A stretch of DNA of 64,000 bases from Heliopora coerulea (Eukaryota; Cnidaria; Anthozoa; Scleralcyonacea; Helioporidae), in NCBI GenBank assembly GCA_030142905.1, contig JASJOG010000103.1:62001-126000 (forward strand). Direction: 5' to 3'. Position numbers and translations under genes: made by a program. A model generated the notes under the pieces. The model had not been told where the DNA came from and did no database searches. It saw only the letters and a program-made list of their open reading frames with translations. The stretch's first letter is position 1. Each line of letters opens with the position of its first letter. Of this stretch, positions 1 through 11,075 are shown piece by piece.

Positions 1-1799
1 GAAATGATCCTCCGTCTCTAACATGTCGTGCCTCCAAAGGCGCTAATTATAAAAAACAGGGAGGCAGACAGTCACATTGGAATGGAGTGAAGATATTACC
101 GTGACTGTTTTTGTCTTGTTTTATCACTCAAATATTAGGATTTACAAGATGTGATTCTGAGAATGTTTATTATTCTATAGCACGTATTCACATGGAAACA
201 TTTTCACTCGTAAGTCACAACAGAAAATTACCCTTGAGGTTAAGCATAATGAAGCGATAGCGGAGTTCGAAGATTATCCTGAACGTTGTCCCAGAAGGAA
301 AGTTTAAAGTCACAGGGGTTGCAAAGTCATTTTCAAATTGAGCTGAATTACACTTGTAAGCAAACTCTATCTTCATGGATTACAAGAATGACGTCGCTTG
401 TGTTATTCGGTTCAATTCAAAAATGACTTTTTAATAAAGTCAAAATATAATCGCAATTATTCTCAAGTCTTGTTGTTTACTCAAATCTCTGCTATACAAT
501 TTAACTGTCCAGTATTTGCCAACTCTGAAATGACAACATCTCAAAAAATGAAATGATAATATCTCGACTTTTTCTCAAAATCACCACCTTTTTTGAATCG
601 AAGTCGAAACATGGCCATTTTATCTTTGGGTCTTCTTTCGACCTATGAGTTTAACAAGACGAGTTTAACAACATTTACACTCACAAATTACGCTTTATAT
701 CGTAAAATCAGCCGAATATCCCCCAGTGCCTCCTATTCCATCAACCACATCCTTGCAATAGGACCCTATATTTCTACCAAAACTTACCGCTGTTAAAAAC
801 AGACTGGTTTGTGTTCATTTCTCTTATGATCTAAATGGAAATCGCGCAAATTTTAAACAATTGAAGGCCTAATAATTTACATGTGAAATTTTCTCAACTG
901 CAATGGGCTACGGGCAGTGCAATCTCAAGATAACACAGTAAAGAAAAAAAGCAATACCGTGCCGAAAATTTACGATTCAAGCGTTGTATACGATTGTTCG
1001 CTCTGATGTATCCGATTAACTCAATGGAGCCTTACGAACGTGTTTCTACTTTAGTGAGCGAATCGAAAGCATGAACTATGCCCTTGAGATTACATTACAT
1101 ACCCCAGGATGAACAGTCGCATGCGACAATCATATCTTGTAAATGGACCGTTACGTGGACAGATTTGTTTCATTAAGTGGTCAACCAGTTTACATTTGAG
1201 ACCTTCGGCGATCATTTGAATTCGCGAAGTTCAAAGGAGTATCTCACCGGTAATCGGAGTTCCAGGGTTCAATAGCCGTTAGGAGTGAAGATAACGTTTC
1301 TGATTTTATCAGCTTGAGAATAACCTCGCTCACAAAACATTGGAGACTGGAGAGGCATCAAGGAAAGGAGCAATGTTTCTACTGTTGTGTTCTTCTTGTT
1401 GTAATTGTCTTTCTTTTACAGTTTAGGGGAGGTCTTCATCATAAATTTAAAAATTTACTGGCCGATGTACAGGATCTGTAGTGTACACTGTAGAACTTTA
1501 GTAAGGATATGGCTGAAATATCCAATTTAATGACTTACATTTGTACATTTTTAGTATTAATTACACAGGAGATTATCGAAAATCCCGCGTGGTGATTGGC
1601 CAGAAAATTACGTCACAAATCTCAACAATCACATAAAGGTGATACTGATTATAACAGCGAAGGCTCTGAAACAAGATGGCGCCTACCTTTTCAACAATTT
1701 TAATTTGTGGCATACCTAGGAAATAGCGTTTTCGCTAAGTGTATTGACTACGTTAAATAAAGTATTGTATTGTATCATATATACCGAACCATTGCTTAC
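1..1799. other. LRPPRC intron, with a possible next exon at the edge
   Basis: No convincing exon was recognised. Minus-strand bases 42-1 follow an acceptor-like ATAATTAG and stay open for 14 codons in phase 0 (starting RLWRHDML), so they could be the next exon, but that is a guess. Bases about 970-1090 carry a dispersed repeat that recurs at 16765-16870. Confidence 0.5.
970..1090. repeat. Dispersed repeat, copy 1
   Basis: Shares with 16765-16870 the order of blocks GATTGTTC...TGATGTAT.CGATTAA, then TTAG.GAGCGAATCG.AAGCA.GAACT.TGCCC. The two copies are diverged but collinear over about 110 bp. No terminal repeats were defined. Confidence 0.6.
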
Positions 1800-1904
1800 C
1801 TCTGGTATCACAGAGTAATGCTCCGTTCTCGCTAAAGCTTCCACGACAGCCATAAAGACACTGACTGGGCACATACCTTTCTTCGCTGTAAACTCACCGA
1901 GCAC
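1800..1904 (-). CDS. LRPPRC: LRPPRC-like exon 8
   Basis: 105 bp, phase 0 to phase 0, encoding VLGEFTAKKGMCPVSVFMAV then VEALARTEHYSVIPE. Its 35 residues equal the length of the human segment that starts TLEKVE. The acceptor is TTTGTTTCTGAAG (the less common AAG form) and the donor CAGAG|GTAAGC. Sequence conservation is low, so the call depends on position, phase and length. Confidence 0.65.
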
Positions 1905-4900
1905 CTTCAGAAACAAAAGAAATTCACCAGTTATGAAAAACAAAAATCATGACACGCTCATGGTTCTTCGTTAACACATGCAGGAATAACGTTCGTCTTG
2001 CTTTTTTATTTTATTTCAGTCTTTCAATTTTTGACTCAAAATTGATTCAGCATAGTTAAATCTGGAACTTGTGACATGAAATTTGCAATGAAGATATAAA
2101 TCAGATCACCGGCAAGCACAGTTCGCCATAGGAGACGGCAGATAGATGCTATATATTTATAAGAAAAGTAAAGCAACAAACCATGCCATTGAGCACTATC
2201 CATCTGAGAGTTTACCATGACAATTCTACAAAGGGAACTTCCAACAGACGACATAAGAAGAAGCCTAAGGGACCATGGCTCCCTAGTAGTGAAGCCCTCC
2301 AAATTTTGAACGAAGTAGCATAATAGTTTTAACCTTCTTATCCCACAAACATAAATTGGTACTGGAGAACACCGAACGCGGTCACTTAAATAACGACACT
2401 AATGTTACCTTATTGTTTCACGAACAGGCTTTTTGCGTTAGAATTGTGCCTTGTTTCTAATATAAACTTGTCTCTTACGTTTGGTCATACGAGAATTATT
2501 CATTATATAGTTCTTTTTCATTATAGTTTCCTCATACTGTTCTTTGATAATTTATAGTTGTCGAAACATTAAAATCCTCGGCTTGAAAGCCAGTTTACCC
2601 AAGGCAATGTTTTGGCGCGAAAAAACGTTAGCCAATGTGAACGTTGATACAATCTTTTTTCACTAGTGACGAAAATTGTATGACCGGCGAGAAAAAAAAA
2701 AAGCCATACAGCAAATCACAGGCTTTCAATTTCTAGTGTATGACATTTATTCGCGATATTTATCGTGCGGAAATCTCTGTGCTTGTATAATAAACGACAC
2801 CACTCTGTACATGACGTACAGAAGTGAAGACTGGTGCGAAAAGGGTGAAAGTTGGAAAGAAAAAAGCTGAAATACCGAATTGGAGCAATGGTTAACTAGG
2901 CAAACAAGAAAAACTGTCAAAATTACAGCATGGCTAAGGGAGCAAGCTCAATCGAAACGCTTGAAATGTGCCCCCCTCGGAACTAAACTTTTGGGGTGGA
3001 CTACTGTGTCTGCGTGCAGTTTGGTGCACCGACATTTCACTTACATGTAAGCACGTAAAAAACTTCTGCTCAGTCGACAATCTAACGACTAACCTTCTTT
3101 ATATTTCCAAGATCCCCGACTTCACTGTATGCAGTTAGCAAAGCCATGTACGTGTCTATGTTTGGTTCTAAGCCATTCTCCCTGTAAAAGATGTCAAATG
3201 TCAATTATGCAGACACGTTCTAAAACTACAAACGCATACTGTACATGTACAAATTGTAAACTGCTACAGCAAGTCAATAAATGGACCAATAATACACATT
3301 TGCTCATCTGTCAACATTTTATAACTCTTCAGCTGTCCGCATAGGTCTTTCATCATTTTGCTCTGGCTAACGCTGTGCATTTTTACTCGCCAAAGAAAGA
3401 CGTCTGAGCAGTAACTTAAACATTTACTGATGACTACTTGTCGTTTCACGAACTATTCTGTAAACAAAATCACGAAGCCAGTCACAAGCCGTTCATTGAC
3501 ACTTCTCTCTTTACGCCTTCATTCTCAGTTGCATTGTGTAAGCCGTAAATTCCCTATGATGGGAAAAGCCACTGGCGTTTTGCAAATCAGAAAATACAAC
3601 GCTTGTTTCGAGTCCTCTAAATCAGCTGTTTTGCTGGCTTTTAGCGAAATAATCTAAGCTGGAAATAAGAAATGTCAAATCCACGTAAAAGCTCATAATT
3701 CGGGCTACAGACAATCTTTGTGTCTCAGTGTACTACAGCAAGGCAACCTTACACAACCTCAGAGTTCCGGAAAATATATTAGTGAGGGCCCAGAATTTCC
3801 TCCCAATTTACTACGCCATTCAGGGGTTGGAATGCCATTCCTGGCTGTATACATGTACAGTATCCCACCTACCGACTCTTTAAGCGTCTGGCAATGACTC
3901 CCCACAGAACCTTACCGTCTGTATAAAATATCACTTACTTCATTGTATCTACCATACCCAACGCACTCTCCATGTCTCTGAAATGTTAAAAAAGTACAGA
4001 GAACTAATATTTGGTTGCTGAAATAAATCAGAACTATTTCTATGATGTACTAACTACAGATAATTTTTATAAATAAAATAAATATAAAACACTAGCATTT
4101 ATTTCTATAAAGTTATACTTTTATCCTATAGGTTCTTGTTTCCATAGTTATTTCACGTTCTCTTACATTCCCAGTTTGATGAAATAGGAAATAAATTAGA
4201 TCCCAAAATATATCCTTCTCCCACCGCGTTTCTTTTTGTCCATTCTTTTTTACTTGAATTACAAGCTAGGAATGTCATTTTTCGGAATCTATTTTAAATT
4301 TGAAGCGTGTTAGGTACATTTTATCATAAAAAAAGAATATTGTACCGACAGTGTTAAATAACGTAAAAAGTTCAACGGTTGGTAACTGCCGTGACTTGAT
4401 CGCAAAGAATTTTAACGTTTCGAGCAAAGGTCCTTCGTCAGAGAAAGAACCTTGTTAGAAACGTTTCTCTGATGAAGGGCCTTTGATTGAAACGTTAGAA
4501 TCCTTTGCGAACAGTCACGGCAGTTACCAAACTTGGAACTTTTTACTCTTTATCAAGCTCGGACAGGCTATTGTGCCATCTTGTCATAGCACAATGGCAC
4601 GATGGCCAGTCCAAGCCTGCGTTTTATTTCATAAAACGCCATGGTAACATGGAAAATATTTTCTATTTTTAAACAGATTAGTTTAAAAAGTCAAGCATTT
4701 ATGCATCTGGCACCGGTTGAAAAAAAGGTACCATATTTAATATCTCTCATCTGAGCCCCACACTAACAAGTATTATCTTAACTAAGCCTCCTCACTGCAC
4801 ATTTTCTTGTAAGCAATCACCTATAAGACAGAAAACAACTTCTAACAATATTTCTTTTGTGCATTTACCCGCTTCGACTGTAGCCTGTAATGAGTGATGC

Positions 4901-7900
4901 ATAAACTTGTTCAGTCACTGGGATTTCTAAAGTCTTCATCATTCCTAACACCTCCCTACAACCAAAATATATCATAAATATTTCATATTTACATTGCAGC
5001 AGTTAACAAATATTTACTAAATTAAATGCAAAGGTGAATAGTAATGGATATTCATGAAAACTTAAACTAAATATCAAGTTACAGTTTAACAAACATCCCA
5101 ATAAATTTCGGTGTTGAAGCCTTTAAAAGCATGAAACATGAAAAAAAAAGAGAAAAAATAACGTGCACTTTAGCCGACAAATTCCACGTCAACGTTTACT
5201 TTGAATGGACAAACGATTCGTACTTTGACCTGTTTTTGTAGCTAGAAGTTCTTCAGAAAAAAAACATTAACTGCTCTAACACATACTGTACTGATTTGTC
5301 ACTGTGTTCTCAGACAATCTACAACTTACAGAGATCCAACCATGTCTCCTATCTCAGAGAATGCTTGTATAAACAAAACCAAGGTTGTCTTAAAAAAAGA
5401 AACATAAACCACTTGAGAAATTTAGTACCTCTTACAGCTACTACCAAACTACAGTCAGCAAAGATACTGGTAATGCAAATTTCAATACTCACAAACAGGT
5501 CACTGCTTATCTCAAAATTTTTAGTGACTTGTCTGCAAATATACAGGAACATTAACATGGTTTCCATACACTTACCAACAGATCACAAACTAATACCCAA
5601 ATACAGGTGTAGCTTGTGGACTAGTTGCCAATTTCCCTTGCTTTAGCAGCAAAAATGCTGATATGAAGTTGTTCAAAAATTGTTCACTTGTTACCCAAGA
5701 TGTAAACACAATTGGGCATGCAAACATGTATGTCATAAATCTACATGTAATGAGGTGGTAAAACAAATAATGGCATTGTTGGACACAAGCTAACTGTTCA
5801 TGTCTTACTCTTATTTAAGTCATACTTGTTTAAATAAGTCAGTTCATTTCAAATACATGTAATGTAATATAACATACTACCTGTATACCATACCATAACA
5901 TAACATAACATGACATAGCATAATAACAACATAACATAACATAATGTAACATAACATATTTTCGAGGGAAAATATTAAGAATTTAAGAGGTACTAACATG
6001 TTAGTGTTGCCTCGTGTTAATACCACACGTTATGGACTTAAATCAACAGTCTATGTGGCATGTAAGGAGTGGAATGCCTTGCCTGATGATTTAAGAAACA
6101 TTGTTCAATTGAAAGATTTTAAGAGAGCAGTTAGAAATTTTATAATCACATGAAGTATTTTTTTTAATTTTTTTATTTTTTTTTTTATATTTATTTATTT
6201 ATTCATTTATTTTAATTTCAATTAGTGAAGTTGTATATAGGGTTATTATTATTATTAATTTGAAGTTTTATATACTGTTAGTTGGTTATAAAGTATGTAT
6301 TTTTATTTGTAAATAATTCAATATTCTCGGCACATTAGCAAGTATTTGCTAGAGGCCTAAGAAGCTTCATTAACCCGAGATGAAATAAAGTTATCTATCT
6401 ATAACATACATAACATAATACATAATATATTTCTATTGTTTAAATGGGCTGTATAAATCCATGCACTATTGACCATATCTGTTTGGTGTGCAGAATTTCT
6501 CTCTAGTTCAAAAATTTAGAAGTAAATTAATAAATAAAAAAAAAACAATCTCAGGCTCATAGGAGAGGCATAATCAGGAAAAATGTTTATTGAGATCTAA
6601 CATTTCGTTGCAACTAACACAACATCATCAGAAAATGAAATAACATGTGACAAAGACTAATGATAAAATTACTGTTACTGATTATTGATGAAAATTATTG
6701 ATAATGAAATAATGAAAATTACTAATAAAATTACAGGTTAATTAGCATAATATGGCATTTGAGAGGAAGTGGGAGGTAAAAGAAGTCAGAGGTGATGAGG
6801 AGAGGTAAAGATGTCAAAAGAGAGAAAGTGGAATAGAACTGATATTAGAATTAATATAATTCTCTCTTTTGACATCTTTATCTCTCCTCATCACCTCTGA
6901 CTTCTTTACCTCCCACTTCCTCTTAAACACCATATTAGGCTAATTAACATGTAACAATAACCTTATCATTAGTCTTTGTTACATGTTATTTCATTCTCTG
7001 ATGATGTTGTGTTAAATGCAACAAAACATTAGATCTCAATAAACATTTTTCCCAATTATGCCTTTTCTACAAGTCTTTTGCTGGGCTTTGATGTTCATAC
7101 TTAGATTACGATTTCCACTTGGTTTGTCCATCTCATTAAATCTCAGGCAATCATCAAGACCTCACAGAGCTAAAGGAAATGATAATTTGCTTTTAAGACA
7201 TACTTGGTTTGGTTCAACATTATTTTTCTTCATTTCCTCCAAGATTTCCAGGGGGCTAAAGGTATGATGATTTTGCAGATAGACAGATAATAAAACATTG
7301 TAATGGCTGACATCAAACTGGATACCTAGAAATAAAATTAACACAATAAATGAAAGCATACCACCAGGTAATACTCAATGTAGCATTAGGTGGTACAATA
7401 GTTCAACCACAATAACACACTATCAGTGATTACCAGATGACCTTCTGCACTTTTTTCTGGCCAATTCCAGATGATTTTACTCATTAAGGTGAAATGTCTC
7501 AGACTGGGAAGGGTCAAACATGAAACAGCCAATACTGCACATAGTACAATATTGGTTGTTTTACTTTTTGTAAGGAAGGGTATCTGGCAGCCAGTTATTA
7601 AACTAAAAACATTTTCCATCTACAAAACAATTAGAACCAATTGGCCAGTTTTTCCAAAATAATTCAATTCTTTCCATCACCATTGACAAAGTTTTGCAGT
7701 ACTCCATAAAGATTTTTCTTAGCTGTCAAAGGTCAAGAGCAAACTTAAACATGTCATATGGCCATTTCTAGGCTTCAGCTGAAATGACTTGAAAAGAATG
7801 ATACACATTTGATTTCATGTGACTTCCATGAAAAATCATACACCAGAAAATCAGTAAACCATCATCAAACAAAATTGTAGTAACTGATGTTTCTGGCTTA

Positions 7901-10900
7901 CAGAGTACAAATTAGTGGCTCACACTTTGCAATTTACAAAGCATTTGTAGTCTTTTGTAAAGCATATTTCATGTGAAAATGGAAAAATGCAAAGCCCAAA
8001 AATTAAAAGAAAAAAACCCAAAAAAATGCTATCATTTTAAATCTTTTGTGTCTTTTTCTCATTCATTCTTATAAGGTGGTCTGTGACTGAGGCGAACTGA
8101 CAAGCTGACCTGGTAGGCAGATTTGACAAATTAGAAATGAGTTGCAAAGACGTTTCCAATTTTTTGAACTGAAAACTTGATGACAAAACCATAGCCAAAC
8201 TCAACTGAAAAGCACAGTAAAAAGCTTCCATTGCATGCACAAACTTGCACTAAGTAATCTTAGAAATGAACTGGTTTGTACTGTAGGCATAAATAATCTT
8301 TTAGTAACACTACAGAAACTAAAACACTGCTTATAATAAAGTAATGGGGTCAGTAAAACAACACAAAAAAATAGTCTAAGCTGCCACTTGGGTCAATTTG
8401 TATGCCAACTTTTTTGCAAAGTTGTTTTGACTCCATAATTCCTACTCTAGCTTATACAGTAGATTGTGGAAAAGCAAACTGATTTCCATTTAACTATGGT
8501 AATCATTTGTATTATGGTGAGACTGCAGAATTCCCCAGCCAAAATACTGCAATGAGAAATCTCCATTGCTAGGGTTTAATGGACCCCAGATACATACAAA
8601 AATACTGTTCAGGATCATTGCCAAGTACAGTAGTTAGCCAAACACAGTGGTCTAGTAAGAGCTAACTATAACTGATTTAATGCATAAAGGTACACAAGCT
8701 TTCTCAAAGGAAGGCATGGTGGGCCCCTACTTTGATATAGCCTGTAGGAAATGCTGGGATGTATGTTATTGGTGGCTTAATGAAATGATTTTATATCTTC
8801 AAGTGATCACATTGTTTTTTTCTTAAGACATACCTTTCTCTTTTAAACCTTTCCAAAATGTTTTAACTAATTCGGTTCGTTTCTGTGGCATGCAAGTAAA
8901 CAGTTGGGATCCACAATTTCTGATCAGTTGGTAAACTAGCAGTGGTGGTACATCACATTCTGAATTAAAAATTAAAGAAGATACACTTTGAAGATAGAAC
9001 AAGTGTGCAGTAAAAGAGAACTGCCAGTATATAAAACAAGATAATTAGTACAAATTAGAAAAATTTACATTTCAAATTAAGGCCATACACTTCTCAATAT
9101 ACTGTACAATAGAACAAAGCAGCATACAAACAACAACAACAATAACAGTCATTTTATGGCTGTTTTCCCTGCTTATGCAGGGGTTGGCCAGTGGCTCTAC
9201 ACAGCAGCCTCCTTCACCTCTCCCTATCTTTTGCATCTTCCCTTTTGAACCCGTACTCTCTCATGTCCCTTTCCACCACCTGGCTCCATGTCATCCTTGG
9301 CCTTCTCTGTGCTCTCTTACCTTCCACCTCAAACGACATGATCTTTTTCACCTAATCATCATTATCCTTCTGCATCACATGTCCCAACCATCTTAACCTA
9401 TTCTGTTTTACAGCATCAGACACTGACTTGATCCCCATTCTTTCCCTCAGCTCTGGACTCAGCACTCTATCCCTCGGCAATACACCACACATCCATCCCA
9501 CCATCATCATCAAAGCAGCATACAAACATGCTAAAATAAAATTTGCTGATATTTTGTAAGCATAATAAACCTCAACTAAACAAGTTTGGGTGCAGCATGG
9601 AATATAATTAGATTCCAAGAAATTTGTCATCATGTTTGAATTTCATGTTATAATCTGAAATTTTGACTTAGTTTGCAATTTCTGTTGGGCAAATCTTTGG
9701 CAAATATTCTAATGACCATAAATACTGTACATGTATAATAAACTAAACATTATATACATGTAAATAACTGATGATTTCAAACTTGAACTAAGACTGCAAG
9801 TGAATTTGAATTCATTTTGGGAGTTTATTATCATGAAACATTAGAAACTTTTACAGACCTTGAGAATAATTCTGGTACAGGAATGGTAAAAGCATTGTAC
9901 CATTGGTATGACCTAAAGGCATGGGAAGTTTGTCTGGCAAGTGTGACCCAAAGGTAAACCAACCCTACAGCCAGAGACTAAGGAAATACATTTTACAACT
10001 TTCATTCTTAGGGTTTCTTTGGTAAGCACATTTCCTTCATGATTTGAGAGTAATTTAAAGAAAGGAGATATTCTAAGTTTCTTCCATAGGTTATTGCATA
10101 CTCCTATATAAATGAGTTTTTATTACTTTCCTGTTTTGCATACAAAGGTTATGACATTAAACAGCTTGCAGGTTCTTTTCAGATGCTGGTGAACCCTTTT
10201 GAGCCCTATCTCAATCAATTACTGCAAACACTTTTCACTTAATAATTCTGAAAATTTTACCAACCTGAACAAAATCTGGCATTAGCCAGAATAAAATTCT
10301 GAAGGATGCCCTTTGCACCTTAATGGGTTAGCTATGTTGGTAGTCAACCCACATGCACAACCACTGTGATACCAAAATGTAATGGCACATTTCATAACCA
10401 TGCCACACTTGTAGTTTGTTTACTGGATCAACTACAACTCTTTACATGAACTAGTCACATGGTACAAGATCTCCCTTGTGTTTCTTTGTCTGATTATAAC
10501 ACTATGGTGTGATCAACCAGCCAGCAAGGTAGATTTAGTACCAATGACCAGTTCATACAAAGGGCATGTTGGGTATGTTTAAGCCACTTTCTCCTCACAC
10601 AAGTGACGTCATTCTATTTGCATACCAGACAACATAGAATACCTAAGAATCTTCTTTTGTTTTTTAAAACAACAAAAGGGGCCATTAATTATAATGTACC
10701 TTCAGCATTCTTGATAACTTCAAATGCTTGCATCAGTGTTTCTTCATTCCTAACTGAACCAAGGCGTTGAGATATTCGGTGTAAATCATTGGGTGAACTA
10801 CCACTGTATTCAGAATCCTTACTTTCCGTCGTCGAAGTACCTTCTGAGTCACTAGGCTCAATAAAGTTTCCACTCTCAATATGAGTTGCACCGTCGACTA

Positions 10901-11075
10901 CAGATTGTGTGTTCGTGCAAAAATACTTTGGACCAAAGTCAACCGTCCACTGAGCCTTCAAATTCCTTTCCAACAAAGGTGATAATGAAGCACGATATGC
11001 GGGTCGAGATCGCAAGCAAAAAACACTTAATCCTCTGATACTTGCCCTTGTACATCGTCTCACTAATGCCGCCAT
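1800..11075 (-). CDS. LRPPRC: LRPPRC-like mitochondrial PPR protein, 5' part (8 exons, partial)
   Basis: Exons at 10700-11075, 8834-8959, 7204-7325, 5330-5388, 4869-4955, 3939-3977, 3094-3181 and 1800-1904, all with GT donors and AG acceptors in compatible phases, give about 334 residues. The start is the ATG at 11075 (context AACATCATGG), followed by an Arg-rich, acid-free leader (MAALVRRCTR) typical of mitochondrial import. Diagnostic stretches match vertebrate LRPPRC in order: DVSHYNVLLSVYLQN, FSPLEILEEM, MKTLEIPVTEQVY, GDMESAL, GLEPNIDTYMALLTAYSE. The family is leucine-rich and PPR-containing; with SLIRP it stabilises and polyadenylates mitochondrial mRNAs. The gene continues off the left edge (human protein about 1394 residues). 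A segment of roughly 17 residues expected between exons 1 and 2 was not located, although those two exons join in frame. Identification rests on remembered family sequence. Confidence 0.85.
1905..3093. other. LRPPRC intron 7
   Basis: AT-rich intron with no recognisable gene, RNA or repeat. The open frame at 2036-2302 on the minus strand has no splice-compatible homology and is not supported. Confidence 0.5.
3094..3181 (-). CDS. LRPPRC: LRPPRC-like exon 7 (PPR motif)
   Basis: 88 bp encoding ENGLEPNIDTYMALLTAYSE then VGDLGNIKK, a canonical 35-residue PPR pattern (xGLEPNxxTYxxLLxAY). The acceptor is CTTTTACAG and the donor AAG|GTTAGT. Confidence 0.92.
3345..3420 (+). repeat. Diverged copy of the CTCTGGCTAAC short repeat
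   Basis: Contains TTTGCTCTGGCTAACGC...TTTTACTCGCCAA.G..AGACGTCT, the core of a short family seen at 33028-33128, 46770-46866 and elsewhere. The outer AACCCTTTC / GAAAGGGTT ends are lost here. It lies inside an LRPPRC intron. Confidence 0.6.
3939..3977 (-). CDS. LRPPRC: LRPPRC-like exon 6 (39 bp microexon)
   Basis: A 39 bp exon: one base, 12 codons (DMESALGMVDTM), two bases. The acceptor is ACATTTCAG and the donor TGAA|GTAAGTG, both consensus. It supplies the GDMxxA segment between exons 5 and 7 exactly as in LRPPRC, and the frame closes only if it is included. Confidence 0.85.
4363..4546. mobile_element. Foldback MITE, GGTAACTGCC family, copy 1
   Basis: A 184 bp inverted repeat. The left arm starts GTAAAAAGTTCAACGGTTGG and the right arm ends in its near reverse complement. 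Inner arms pair through GCAAAGAATTTTAACGTTTC and GAAACGTTAGAATCCTTTGC. A second copy with the same plan lies at 28864-29022 in another gene's intron, so this is a mobile family. Confidence 0.85.
4869..4955 (-). CDS. LRPPRC: LRPPRC-like exon 5
   Basis: 87 bp encoding EVLGMMKTLEIPVTEQVY then ASLITGYSRS. The acceptor is TTGGTTGTAG and the donor GCGG|GTAAAT. The MKT-x5-PVTE core is a close match to LRPPRC. The exon ends with two bases that complete a Gly codon with exon 6. Confidence 0.9.
5330..5388 (-). CDS. LRPPRC: LRPPRC-like exon 4 (59 bp)
   Basis: A short exon, phase 0 to phase 2, encoding TTLVLFIQAFSEIGDMVGS plus two bases. The homologous human segment predicted an exon of exactly 59 bp between exons 3 and 5, and this one fits in length, phase and the GD motif. 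The acceptor is TTCTTTTTTTAAG and the donor TCTCT|GTAAGT. Confidence 0.75.
5865..5960. repeat. (ATAAC)n microsatellite
   Basis: An imperfect run of ATAAC/CATAA pentamers. It abuts the LINE 3' fragment that follows, and a short run of the same unit returns at 6401-6430 just after that fragment. Confidence 0.85.
5971..6400 (+). pseudogene. Non-LTR retrotransposon (LINE) 3' fragment
   Basis: The frame from about 5974 to the stop at 6151-6153 encodes the extreme C terminus of a LINE polyprotein: LPRVNTTRYGLKSTVYVACK then EWNALPDDLRN and FKRAVRNFI. This Y-G-x-x-S...W-N-x-L-P-D-D pattern follows the reverse transcriptase in many cnidarian L2/CR1-like elements. A 3' UTR follows, ending GAAATAAAG next to ATCTATCT, as in L2/CR1-type tails. 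It is 5'-truncated and lies in intron 3 of the LRPPRC-like gene, antisense to it. Confidence 0.8.
6561..7068. mobile_element. Large foldback element (~508 bp)
   Basis: Two long arms pair almost end to end. The left arm begins AGGAGAGGCATAATCAGGAA and the right arm ends with its near reverse complement. Internal pairs include AACACAACATCATCAGAAAA and GAGGTGATGAGGAGAG against CTCTCCTCATCACCTC. There is no coding capacity. A half-related sequence occurs at 27640-27850. Confidence 0.85.
7204..7325 (-). CDS. LRPPRC: LRPPRC-like exon 3 (PPR motif)
   Basis: 122 bp, phase 1 to phase 0. It begins IQFDVSHYNVLLSVYLQN and ends MKKNNVEPNQ. This is the best conserved block of the gene and a clear PPR-type helix pair. 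The acceptor is ATTTCTAG and the donor CCAA|GTATGTC. A large foldback element (6561-7068) lies only about 135 bp downstream of the donor. Confidence 0.93.
7326..8833. other. LRPPRC intron 2
   Basis: About 1.5 kb of AT-rich intron. No exon, RNA gene, inverted repeat or protein-like frame was recognised. Confidence 0.5.
8834..8959 (-). CDS. LRPPRC: LRPPRC-like exon 2
   Basis: 126 bp, phase 1 to phase 1. The acceptor is TTTTTAATTCAG and the donor AAAG|GTATGTC. It encodes CDVPPLLVYQLIRNCGSQLF followed by a helix with RTELVKTFWKGLKEKG. This matches the LRPPRC block that runs from the RSCG stretch to the RTEFAHRIW stretch. Confidence 0.85.
9170..9530 (-). pseudogene. LINE C-terminal fragment with two in-frame stops
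   Basis: On the minus strand the frame reads RERMGIKSVSDAVKQNRLRW, LGHVMQKDNDD, stop, VKKIMSFEVEGKRAQRRPRM, TW, then EDAKDRER, stop. The RLRWLGHV...EVEGxRxxxRPxxTW signature marks the region after reverse transcriptase in LINE elements. Both stops sit where the family normally has Trp, as expected for decay. The fragment lies in intron 1 of the LRPPRC-like gene in the sense orientation. Confidence 0.82.
10700..11075 (-). CDS. LRPPRC: LRPPRC-like exon 1 (start codon, transit peptide)
   Basis: Encodes 125 residues plus one base (phase 1 donor GAAG|GTACAT). The first ~40 residues are rich in Arg, Ser, Ala and Leu without acidic residues, as in a mitochondrial presequence. A low-complexity Ser/Glu/Thr segment follows, then RISQRLGSVRNEETLMQAFE, which occupies the place of the first helical repeat in LRPPRC. 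The frame is open upstream to an ATG at 11147, but the 11075 start gives a better import leader and resembles the MAAL start of vertebrate homologues. Confidence 0.75.

Noticed and set aside
1716..1943. The whole 75-codon minus-strand frame as one gene
   Set aside because: Only 1800-1904 fits, as an LRPPRC-like exon with splice sites; the flanks are intron.
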